Assembly: GCA_945957185.1 (NCBI GenBank) | Contig: CAMFKA010000134.1 | Location: 1 to 6,038 of the forward strand | Reading direction: 5' to 3' | Length of the DNA stretch: 6,038 bases | Origin: an uncultured Chlamydiaceae bacterium | GTDB taxonomy: Bacteria > Chlamydiota > Chlamydiia > Chlamydiales > Parachlamydiaceae | Part shown: piece after piece, positions 1 to 5,981 of the stretch | How positions within the stretch are numbered: the first letter of the stretch is position 1 | Layout: each line of letters starts with the position of its first letter | Notes under the pieces: generated by a model | The model's input: the letters and a program-made list of their open reading frames with translations, nothing else | What the model was told of the DNA's origin: nothing | Database searches by the model: none | Translations under genes and position numbers: made by a program

Positions 1-121
1 TTAGACTTTTGTGATTTATATGTCGATGCTGCAAGGTAAAATCATCACCCGAACCGTAGGCTACATAAGAATCGCCCAAGGGCTCAGCGGCAAATAACAC
101 AGAGTTACTTTTCTCCCTAGC
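1..121 (-). other. Possible partial open frame leaving the left edge; coding status unclear
   Basis: On the minus strand one frame stays open from a stop at 122-124 to the left edge, about 40 codons. A GTG at 100-98 could start it, and the peptide would begin VLFAAEPLGDSYVAYGSGDD. A GGGAGA at 117-112 could be a ribosome binding site, but its 11-base spacing is long. The plus strand of the same stretch has a 25-codon frame (20-97, ATG to TAA), so strand and coding status are ambiguous. I recognise no protein family. It could be the start of a gene divergent from sdhC, or part of an intergenic repeat. Confidence 0.15.
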
Positions 122-130
122 TCATTCTCT

Positions 131-155
131 CTCAGTGATCTCAGTGGCTCAGTGG
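131..155. repeat. Short intergenic tandem repeat, CTCAGTGG type
   Basis: Three consecutive near-identical units are visible: CTCAGTGAT (131-139), CTCAGTGG (140-147) and CTCAGTGG (148-155). A related CTCAGCGG lies upstream at 83-90. From general knowledge, similar short phrases repeated in tandem occur in intergenic DNA of many bacterial genomes, so this may be one copy of a dispersed family. No function can be assigned. It lies about 95 bases upstream of the sdhC start. Confidence 0.5.
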
Positions 156-194
156 TGATTATTGCAGCAGAGATGTCCTTGCCCTGGTTTCCAT

Positions 195-223
195 TTGCGA
201 TCAATTCTCTCCTGTAGTATTAA
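195..223 (+). promoter_or_regulatory. Candidate sigma70-type promoter of the sdh operon (weak)
   Basis: TTGCGA (195-200) and TATTAA (218-223) are separated by 17 bases, and each matches the consensus at four of six positions. Transcription would start near 230, just upstream of the sdhC ribosome binding site, giving a very short leader. TATACT at 231-236 is a better -10 by itself, but it has no partner -35 and would start transcripts inside the ribosome binding site. The call rests only on consensus matching. Confidence 0.3.
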
Positions 224-236
224 AATATTTTATACT

Positions 237-243
237 AAAGGTG
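237..243 (+). promoter_or_regulatory. Ribosome binding site deciding the sdhC start
   Basis: AAAGGTG lies six bases before the ATG at 250, a normal spacing. An in-frame GTG at 241 lies inside this site and so cannot use it. This favours the ATG at 250 as the sdhC start. Confidence 0.65.
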
Positions 244-249
244 CTTGTC

Positions 250-1200
250 ATGACTACTGCCCCCCCACCGATCCCGCAAGCTTTCATCTGGCGAAGGCTT
301 CACTCCATTACCGGAGTTTTCATCGTCCTGTTTTTGATCAGCCATCTCCTTACAAACTCACAGGCTGCCCTTTTTGTCGGCGAAGACGGTTCCGGATTCG
401 TAGACGCTGTCAACAGCATCCACAACCTCCCTTACCTACCTTTCATCGAAATCGCCCTTCTCGCCGTCCCCATCCTAATCCACATGGTTTGGGGAATTCG
501 CTATCTACAAACGGGAGAACTCAACTCTTTTCGCAGCGATGGAACCACGCCATCGCTTCCCGAGTACAGCAGAAATCGCGCCTACTCTTGGCAGCGCATC
601 ACCTCTTGGGTGCTGTTGTTCGGGATTCTTGCTCATGTCATCCAAATGCGTATTTTGGAATACCCCGTTTCCACCAAAGTCGATAACGAAACTCACTATA
701 TGCTTCCGGTTTCTCTGGATGCGGGACTCATCACGCTTGCACAGAGATTAAACGTACGGCTACTGACTCAAAAGATGATCGATTTCGAAAAAACTGCCGA
801 ACCGGCCTCCCCGGAGTGGTGGTCTCTGCCTTCTGCTAAAGAGCAATTGGTAGAACAACGTCGGCATCAGCAGGAAGCGTGGGCAAAAGCACTCGATGCA
901 CGTGCATTAAAAGAGGGCGAAGTCCTCGCTGTCGCCCCTGACTTCGGTACCATCGAACTATTGCTCGTGCGTGACACGTTTAAATCGCCTTTGATGATCG
1001 CCCTCTACACTCTTTTCGTCCTTGCTGCCTGCTTTCACGGCTTTAACGGACTTTGGACGTCGATGATCACATGGGGAGTCACCATCTCTGAAAAGGCACA
1101 GAAAAACATGCTGTTTGTTTCGACGGCATTGATGGTTGCAGTGACTTTCTTGGGTCTCGCAGCGATCTGGGGAACTTTTTGGCTTAATCTTAAACAGTAA
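250..1200 (+). CDS. sdhC: Succinate dehydrogenase cytochrome b558 membrane anchor subunit
   Basis: This is the di-heme membrane anchor that holds SdhAB on the cytoplasmic membrane and passes electrons to quinone. The protein has 316 residues from ATG 250; an in-frame GTG at 241 would add three. It aligns by eye with Bacillus subtilis SdhC: FIWRRLHSITGV near the N-terminus, LIHMVWG, LAHVIQMRI and CFHGFNGLW. The four expected axial heme histidines are present at residues 32, 78, 129 and 263, corresponding to Bacillus H28, H70, H113 and H155. Five membrane helices fit at about 20-37, 64-86, 116-135, 246-269 and 286-314. The gap between helices 3 and 4 is about 110 residues, against roughly 18 in Bacillus. 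It is hydrophilic and contains a charged, probably helical stretch near residues 195-225. By Bacillus topology this insert faces the outside of the membrane. The gene is first in the operon, 21 bases ahead of sdhA. Confidence 0.95.
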   Translation: MTTAPPPIPQAFIWRRLHSITGVFIVLFLISHLLTNSQAALFVGEDGSGFVDAVNSIHNLPYLPFIEIALLAVPILIHMVWGIRYLQTGELNSFRSDGTTPSLPEYSRNRAYSWQRITSWVLLFGILAHVIQMRILEYPVSTKVDNETHYMLPVSLDAGLITLAQRLNVRLLTQKMIDFEKTAEPASPEWWSLPSAKEQLVEQRRHQQEAWAKALDARALKEGEVLAVAPDFGTIELLLVRDTFKSPLMIALYTLFVLAACFHGFNGLWTSMITWGVTISEKAQKNMLFVSTALMVAVTFLGLAAIWGTFWLNLKQ

Positions 1201-1221
1201 CAACGGGATGATCGAAACGGT

Positions 1222-3120
1222 ATGAACCTTGAAAAATCAGATAAAAAAGTCATTGTCGTCGGCGGAGGCCTTGCAGGGCTATCTGCAACAATGAAACTCG
1301 CCGAAAACGGATGCCACGTGCAATTGATCTCTGTGACAAAAGTGAAACGCTCCCACTCCGTTTGTGCTCAAGGGGGCATTAATGCTGCTATTAATTCGAT
1401 GGGAGAAGAAGACTCCCCCCTGATTCATGCCTACGATACGATAAAAGGAGGCGACTTCCTTGGCGACCAACCGCCTATTGTAGAGATGTGCATGACAGCG
1501 CCGGCAATTATTCGCATGATGGATCGATTTGGATGCCCTTTTAATAGAACAGGAGAAGGAAACCTCGACTTTCGTCGCTTTGGAGGGACGCTGTACAACC
1601 GTACAGCCTTTTGTGGAGCGTCCACAGGGCAGCAATTACTCTATTCCTTAGACGAGCAGGTGCGACGTTGTGAAGCGAAAGGAAAAGTGGAAAAATTTGA
1701 ACATCACGAATTTTTGCGTCTCATCATGGATGACCAAGGGTACACGCGAGGAATCGTGATGCAAGACTTGTTCAATCTGAATTTAGAAGTACTTAAAGCC
1801 GATGCCGTTGTCATTGCCACAGGAGGCCCGGGGTTGATCTTCAAAAAATCGACCAACTCCACATTCTGCACAGGCGCCGCCAACGGAAGACTCTTCCGTC
1901 AGGGAATGATCTACGCCAACGGTGAATTCATCCAAATCCACCCCACAGCAATTCCCGGTCAAGACAAACTGCGTCTGATGTCGGAGTCGGCTCGCGGAGA
2001 AGGAGGACGAATTTGGGTGTATGGCGACGCCTCCAAATCGATCACCACACCGGAAGGGAAGGTAGTCCCCTGCGGAAAAACCGGAGAACCGTGGTACTTC
2101 CTTGAAGAGCTGTATCCCGCATTTGGGAATCTAGTTCCTAGGGATATCGGAGCAAGAGAGATTTTACGCATCTGTGAGTTAGGTCTTGGCGTCAACGGCG
2201 AAATGCAAGTGTATCTGGATGTGTCGCACCTCTCTCCCGAAAAAAAGCATAAACTCGAATCGATTTTAGAGATCTATCAAAAATTCACTGGAGAAGACCC
2301 CAGAAAAGTGCCGATGAGGATCTTTCCCGCCGTTCACTATTCGATGGGAGGAGGCTGGGTCGATTGGCCTGCCGCTGACGATCCAGACCGTGAGACCCGC
2401 TTCCGTCAGATGACGAATTTAAAAGGGTGTTTCAACGTTGGAGAATCGGATTTTCAATACCACGGAGCGAACCGTTTAGGAGCAAACTCGCTGTTAAGTT
2501 GCATTTTCAGCGGCCTTGTCGTCGGAACCGAAATTCCCAAATATTTAAAGTCGCTTAGTAAAGGGTATAAAGACACTCCTCAAAAAGTGTTTGATGACGC
2601 CCTTAAACAGGAGGAAGAGAGCAGAGATGAAATCCTCTCGCGCAATGGCCCTGAAAACATCCATCAGTTGCACGATGAATTGTCGGATTGGATGGTCTGC
2701 AACGTCACAGTGAAGCGGAACAACAAAGACCTTGCAGCGACATTAGAAGCCATTAAATCGATTCGAGAGAGATCGAAAAAGATCACACTGGACGATAAGG
2801 GGCGCTTTGCGAATCAAACCTACATTTTCGCCAAACAGTTCGAACCGATGCTAGACCTTGCCGAAGTGATCACTACAGGTGCATTGAAGCGCGATGAATT
2901 CCGCGGAGCACACTTTAAACCGGAATTCCCTAATCGCGATGATGCTAACTGGCTAAAGACCACACTTGCGACCTACAATCCCAAAACAGAATCGGTAGAA
3001 ATCAACTACAAACCTGTGGATACACGTCACCTGAAGCCCATTTTGAGAGATTATTCTCAAGCGAAAAAGGTAAAACCGCACCTTGAGAATATCCCCGAAA
3101 ACATAACCCTGCCGATTTAG
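1222..3120 (+). CDS. sdhA: Succinate dehydrogenase flavoprotein subunit
   Basis: This is the catalytic subunit that oxidises succinate to fumarate using covalently bound FAD, on the cytoplasmic face of the membrane. Its 632 residues are typical of the Bacteroidetes/Chlamydiae-like form. The dinucleotide-binding motif VVGGGLAGLSA spans residues 12-22. The FAD-linking histidine is H45 in RSHSVCAQGG. Substrate-site residues, by comparison with E. coli FrdA, are H238 (HPTAI), E253 and R256 (SESARGEGG), the proton-shuttle arginine R305 (PRD), H370 (HYSMGG) and R416 (GANRLGANSL). The FAD domain is interrupted by a capping domain at about 240-350, and a helical C-terminal domain follows from about 455. 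No catalytic residue is missing. The start codon has no strong ribosome binding site, only a weak CGGGA 13 bases upstream, so translation may be coupled to sdhC. The stop codon is built into the ribosome binding site of sdhB. Confidence 0.97.
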   Translation: MNLEKSDKKVIVVGGGLAGLSATMKLAENGCHVQLISVTKVKRSHSVCAQGGINAAINSMGEEDSPLIHAYDTIKGGDFLGDQPPIVEMCMTAPAIIRMMDRFGCPFNRTGEGNLDFRRFGGTLYNRTAFCGASTGQQLLYSLDEQVRRCEAKGKVEKFEHHEFLRLIMDDQGYTRGIVMQDLFNLNLEVLKADAVVIATGGPGLIFKKSTNSTFCTGAANGRLFRQGMIYANGEFIQIHPTAIPGQDKLRLMSESARGEGGRIWVYGDASKSITTPEGKVVPCGKTGEPWYFLEELYPAFGNLVPRDIGAREILRICELGLGVNGEMQVYLDVSHLSPEKKHKLESILEIYQKFTGEDPRKVPMRIFPAVHYSMGGGWVDWPAADDPDRETRFRQMTNLKGCFNVGESDFQYHGANRLGANSLLSCIFSGLVVGTEIPKYLKSLSKGYKDTPQKVFDDALKQEEESRDEILSRNGPENIHQLHDELSDWMVCNVTVKRNNKDLAATLEAIKSIRERSKKITLDDKGRFANQTYIFAKQFEPMLDLAEVITTGALKRDEFRGAHFKPEFPNRDDANWLKTTLATYNPKTESVEINYKPVDTRHLKPILRDYSQAKKVKPHLENIPENITLPI

Positions 3121-3124
3121 GAGG
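3119..3124 (+). promoter_or_regulatory. Strong ribosome binding site of sdhB overlapping the sdhA stop
   Basis: A perfect AGGAGG begins inside the TAG stop codon of sdhA and ends four bases before the ATG of sdhB. The arrangement suggests coupled translation of the two catalytic subunits. It is the strongest such site in the window. Confidence 0.8.
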
Positions 3125-3128
3125 CAAT

Positions 3129-3899
3129 ATGGAGAAACACTCTTCCACTTTCATTCTTAAAATCTGGCGAGGAAACCCCGGAAAGCAGTATTGGGAGGAA
3201 TTCGAGCTGAAGCGCGCCCCCGGAATGAACCTGATTTCGGCGTTGATGGAAATTCAAAAAAACCCCGTTACCAAAGAGGGTAAAAGGGTCACTCCGGTAG
3301 TATGGGAAGCCGGTTGTTTAGAAGAAGTTTGTGGATCATGCTCGATGCTCGTGAACGGCAAACCGCGACAATCGTGTACTGCACTCGTGGAAAACATCAT
3401 CAAAGAGACAGGCGACACCACCATCACCCTTGCACCTTTCTCCAAATTCCCGCTGGTCCGCGATCTCATCACCGACAGAAGTATTATGTTCGAAAATTTG
3501 AAGAAAGTGCATGGGTGGATCGAAGCCGACAACACTTGGGATAAGGGGCACGGTCCAAAGATAGACCAGAAAAAGCAAGACCTCATGTACACGCTCTCCA
3601 CATGCATGACATGTGGATGTTGCGTGGAGTCGTGCCCACAAGTCAATGACCATTCCGAATTTATGGGGCCCCAAATTATGGGTCAGGTGCGTTTCTTTAA
3701 TCTGCATCCCACGGGAGCTTACCAGAAAGCGGAACGCCTTCGCGTGTTGATGCAAGAGGGGGGGATTTCCAGTTGTGGGAATGCACAAAATTGCGTGAAA
3801 GTATGTCCTAAAAACATCCCTTTGACGGAGGCGATCTCCGCGATAGGGCGTGCCGTGACGTTACAAGCAGTCAAGGACATCTTCAGCGGAGATGTCTAA
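3129..3899 (+). CDS. sdhB: Succinate dehydrogenase iron-sulfur subunit
   Basis: This subunit carries electrons from the flavin in SdhA to heme and quinone in SdhC through three iron-sulfur clusters. The protein has 256 residues, a normal length. An N-terminal plant-ferredoxin-like domain holds the 2Fe-2S cluster with C63, C68, C71 and C83 (CLEEVCGSC, then QSC). The C-terminal domain has CMTCGCCVESCP at 159-170 and SSCGNAQNCVKVCP at 214-227. By family rules C159, C162, C165 and C226 bind the 4Fe-4S cluster, while C169, C216 and C222 bind the 3Fe-4S cluster. C164 is an extra cysteine, and the same CMTCGCC form occurs in Bacillus-type enzymes. The start follows a perfect AGGAGG, eight bases after the sdhA stop. 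The TAA stop at 3897-3899 overlaps the stop of the convergent gene. Confidence 0.96.
   Translation: MEKHSSTFILKIWRGNPGKQYWEEFELKRAPGMNLISALMEIQKNPVTKEGKRVTPVVWEAGCLEEVCGSCSMLVNGKPRQSCTALVENIIKETGDTTITLAPFSKFPLVRDLITDRSIMFENLKKVHGWIEADNTWDKGHGPKIDQKKQDLMYTLSTCMTCGCCVESCPQVNDHSEFMGPQIMGQVRFFNLHPTGAYQKAERLRVLMQEGGISSCGNAQNCVKVCPKNIPLTEAISAIGRAVTLQAVKDIFSGDV
3876..3896. terminator. Small hairpin across the convergent stop codons; possible weak terminator
   Basis: GACATCT (3876-3882) and AGATGTC (3890-3896) are perfect 7-bp complements around a 7-base loop, directly at the overlapping stops of sdhB and the minus-strand gene. No run of T follows on either strand, so it is not a standard intrinsic terminator. 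It lies inside the sdhB coding sequence and may be chance. No better terminator is visible near the convergent junction. Confidence 0.25.
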
Positions 3900-4816
3900 A
3901 CATTCACTTCATAGAGGCAGGGGCTGACGTACCCGAACGGTGCATTTGCTGAATTTCGTGGAGAAACTTGTATTTCCGAGTAGGCGTAATTTAAAAGAGC
4001 TCTTTCCACAATAAAATTTTGGAACTTTCCTTTTTCTTCAACTGTCATTTCCTTAAATTGTTCTACAATATCGTCAGCAAATGTTGGACCATTGAAAAGA
4101 GACGCATGATTCCTCATATATTCATCTCCAACAATCTCATAATCTAGCCCGCGAATAGATCTTACAACGAGTTCTTTGTTTTCGTTCAGCCTAAAAAAGT
4201 AACGAGACAACCAATGTTGCACAGGTTTAGCTTGAAAGCACCGTGTGAACGTCCCTATCCCATGATACTCTCCTTTTAGCAAGAACACTTCCATCCTTCC
4301 GAGCAGATCGCGAACGCGGAAAACAAATCCCGAATCGCAAACGGTAAGAAGGGGAACAAAAAACAGTGAAGCAACGCCTGTGACAATGATGGCAATTTCA
4401 ACAAATGGGGTCATGAAAAAATATCCGACTAATTTGAAGGCTTTCACTCGATTGGGTTCCAGATGCCACTCTTTAATATCAACGGGTTCTATTTTGACAA
4501 TTGTTTGAAACAGTTCCGCAATGCGAACACACATCACAACTAAACATTGATAAGGTCTAACGAATGTACTGAGAAATATTTTTGTATAGACAATCATCCT
4601 TGAATCATCGGTACAAATCTTGCCGTCATGATAAAGAGGGGCGTATTTGAGAGTATGTGTTACTTCGGAGCCATCTTCTTTTTGATAAGTCATTTTAAAA
4701 TCGATGGCTAACCGACCAAAACCTGCTCCGTCAAAGCGGAAATCTTGTTGATATGGGCGTAAAAAGTGCTGTACATCCCCTTCGTATGGAAAAATTGTGT
4801 TAAGCGCTGAAACCAT
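3896..4816 (-). CDS. Uncharacterised membrane-associated protein, paralogue A
   Basis: I do not recognise this family. The chosen start is the ATG at 4816, giving 306 residues and a TAG stop at 3898-3896. The frame stays open upstream to a TTG at 4996, but that extension reads through 8-bp repeats and lies upstream of a good promoter (4841-4869), so it is probably not translated. The protein has a charged N-terminal part (1-75), a KIFLSTFVRP motif (79-88), a hydrophobic stretch at about 129-159 with E140 inside it, then a basic segment (167-174), CFQ at 193-195, and an acidic to mixed C-terminal part. There is no signal peptide. The protein from 5052-5981 has the same plan: residues 136-182 align without gaps to its residues 123-169 at about 36% identity, counted by eye. 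The hydrophobic stretch could be one long helix or a tight hairpin. The ribosome binding site is poor. A role in membranes or host interaction is possible but only inferred. Confidence 0.75.
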   Translation of the reverse strand: MVSALNTIFPYEGDVQHFLRPYQQDFRFDGAGFGRLAIDFKMTYQKEDGSEVTHTLKYAPLYHDGKICTDDSRMIVYTKIFLSTFVRPYQCLVVMCVRIAELFQTIVKIEPVDIKEWHLEPNRVKAFKLVGYFFMTPFVEIAIIVTGVASLFFVPLLTVCDSGFVFRVRDLLGRMEVFLLKGEYHGIGTFTRCFQAKPVQHWLSRYFFRLNENKELVVRSIRGLDYEIVGDEYMRNHASLFNGPTFADDIVEQFKEMTVEEKGKFQNFIVERALLNYAYSEIQVSPRNSANAPFGYVSPCLYEVNV

Positions 4817-4840
4817 ATAATTACCAATTATTTTTTCAAT

Positions 4841-4869
4841 ATTGTAACAAATTTTATAATTAAAATCAA
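4841..4869 (-). promoter_or_regulatory. Sigma70-like promoter of paralogue A
   Basis: Read on the minus strand, TTGATT (4869-4864) and TACAAT (4846-4841) are exactly 17 bases apart and match the consensus at four and five of six positions. Transcription would begin near 4834, leaving a leader of about 18 bases before the ATG at 4816. This is the best promoter match in the window. It lies 11 bases downstream of the left 8-bp repeat array, so changes in that array could affect it. Confidence 0.5.
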
Positions 4870-4879
4870 TAATTAAAAC

Positions 4880-5041
4880 ACGATGTAACGATGTAACGAT
4901 GTAACGATGTAACGATAAAACGATAAAACGATAAAACGATAAAACGATAAATTTTCTAGATTTTATAAAAGTTTTACAAGCATTATTTTGGAGCAATAAA
5001 TAAAATCGTTACATCGTTACATCGTTACATCGTTACATCGT
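4880..5041. repeat. Perfect 37-bp inverted repeat with 88-base centre
   Basis: Positions 4880-4916 are the exact reverse complement of 5005-5041. The arms consist of four CGATGTAA units plus flanking bases, and the centre is 4917-5004. A transcript crossing this region, for example by read-through from paralogue B, could fold into a long perfect stem. The centre also holds the CGATAAAA block and a TTTTATAAAA palindrome (4961-4970). No transposase or coding sequence is inside, so it is not an insertion sequence. No T-tract follows either arm in the manner of an intrinsic terminator. Confidence 0.9.
4881..4952. repeat. 8-bp tandem repeat array, left arm (CGATGTAA x4, CGATAAAA x4)
   Basis: Nine units of eight bases run without interruption: four exact CGATGTAA (4881-4912), four exact CGATAAAA (4913-4944) and a final CGATAAAT (4945-4952). 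The two unit types differ at two positions and are sorted into blocks, not mixed, which suggests local slippage or block duplication. On the minus strand the array has no stop codon in any frame. It therefore creates an open frame upstream of paralogue A with an eight-residue peptide period (FIVLSFYR, FIVLSLHR, YIVTSLHR). Confidence 0.95.
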
Positions 5042-5048
5042 TGTATCG
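5005..5048. repeat. 8-bp tandem repeat array, right arm (TTACATCG x4)
   Basis: After ATCG (5005-5008) come four exact TTACATCG units (5009-5040), the reverse complement of CGATGTAA, and a degenerate TTGTATCG (5041-5048). The array ends three bases before the stop codon of paralogue B (5054-5052). Unlike the left array it has no block of the CGATAAAA type. Confidence 0.95.
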
Positions 5049-5051
5049 TTT

Positions 5052-5981
5052 TCACTTTAAATAGGGGCTTGTATAGACTTCTTGAGGACCCGGCTTCGAA
5101 TAAAACAATCTCAGCAAATCGCAATCCCCCAAATTCCTTGTGTGAATTATATGAGCCCTTGCCAGGTTTGTAAAAGCTCTGTTGACAAATTTCCGTTTTA
5201 ATAAATCATCGCCTTTTAACGCTTCTTCATCATATTCTTGCGGTAAAACATACTTCCAATCAATTTGTCCCCCTCCTAGATCTGTACCAACCTCTTTCAA
5301 AAACGTGTTTACGGACTCCTCAACTTCGGGGCGTTCTCCTTCGTAATCGGTATCTGAAGAATTTCTCAAAACATAATTATCATTCTTCCTATCATATTCA
5401 AATCCACTGTTTACAACGATATCCTTAGCATCAAAAGGTTGAAAGCAATGCGCCAAAACTAACTCCGCATGCACACCAGCAAACATTGCTTTTTCAATGA
5501 TTCCAAGCATCGTGCGGGATCTATAAATAAAACTCTTATCAAATGGTGTGACGACCGGGGCCAAAATGAGCGATGCGATTCCTGCGATAGTTAACGCCAA
5601 CTCAAATACCGGAGCGGCAACGATATATTCGATTGCTCTAGCGGTCTCTTTCAATTTCCTGGATAGAGATTGTTCCTGTTTCCATTGTGCGTTAATCTCG
5701 ATTATAAAATGGGCAATCGTCGTGAAGGTATGTAAAGGTCTTAGGAGCGTCGAAAAGAAGATTTTTTTGTAGGTTAGTCTTTTGTTGCAGTCCAAAAACA
5801 TACGGTTTTCTTTATCGATTGCGAATCCCATCGTATGCTGACGAGTCTCCCCGTCCGCATCAGTTATGTATTCGTGCCAATCGACGACGACGCGATCAAA
5901 ATAGCTTCCATCGGCGTCACGATGCTGAATCATCCCCAAATTTTGGAGCGTGTTTCGCACATCTGCATTACTTTCAAACAA
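5052..5981 (-). CDS. Uncharacterised membrane-associated protein, paralogue B; start uncertain
   Basis: This is a diverged copy of the 306-residue protein encoded at 3896-4816, and I do not recognise the family. The frame is 309 codons if the TTG at 5981 is used. Shared features are an ADV segment near the N-terminus, KKIFFSTLLRP (72-82), a hydrophobic stretch at about 119-147 with a conserved glutamate (E127), FIYRSRTMLG (151-160), HCFQP (178-182) and a C-terminal VYTSPYLK resembling GYVSPCLYEV of the other copy. A segment at about 99-115 rich in charged residues could be helical. No in-frame ATG exists before codon 17 (5933). Alignment suggests the protein really begins around STRDALFES, upstream of 5981, where only CTG at 5999-5997 is available before an in-frame stop at 6029-6027. 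A non-ATG start or a damaged 5' end is possible. The TGA stop lies at 5054-5052, next to the repeat arrays. Confidence 0.7.
   Translation of the reverse strand: MFESNADVRNTLQNLGMIQHRDADGSYFDRVVVDWHEYITDADGETRQHTMGFAIDKENRMFLDCNKRLTYKKIFFSTLLRPLHTFTTIAHFIIEINAQWKQEQSLSRKLKETARAIEYIVAAPVFELALTIAGIASLILAPVVTPFDKSFIYRSRTMLGIIEKAMFAGVHAELVLAHCFQPFDAKDIVVNSGFEYDRKNDNYVLRNSSDTDYEGERPEVEESVNTFLKEVGTDLGGGQIDWKYVLPQEYDEEALKGDDLLKRKFVNRAFTNLARAHIIHTRNLGDCDLLRLFYSKPGPQEVYTSPYLK

Noticed and set aside
1..39. Tail of an upstream plus-strand gene ending at TAA 37-39
   Set aside because: Only 12 codons are visible and nothing distinguishes them from a random open frame.
162..686. A 174-codon open frame on the plus strand overlapping the start of sdhC
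   Set aside because: It is out of frame with a clear SdhC sequence, rich in Arg, Pro, Cys and His as expected for a shadow frame, and has no recognisable domain.
1208..1225. A five-codon frame (ATG ATC GAA ACG GTA TGA) whose stop overlaps the sdhA ATG as ATGA
   Set aside because: It could in principle couple translation into sdhA, but it has no ribosome binding site of its own and frames this short arise easily by chance.
3254..3788. Long minus-strand open frames opposite sdhB
   Set aside because: They are antisense shadows of a gene whose iron-sulfur motifs are all intact. Their products look like reversed cysteine-rich code and have no ribosome binding site.
4880..5041. Insertion sequence or MITE bounded by the inverted arms
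   Set aside because: The arms are themselves tandem 8-mers, the 88-base centre lacks coding sequence, and no clear target-site duplication flanks them. A decayed mobile element cannot be excluded but is not supported.
4880..5048. CRISPR array or replication iterons
   Set aside because: The units are 8 bp and contiguous, with no unique spacers, and no cas or replication gene or DnaA box is present, so neither reading is supported.
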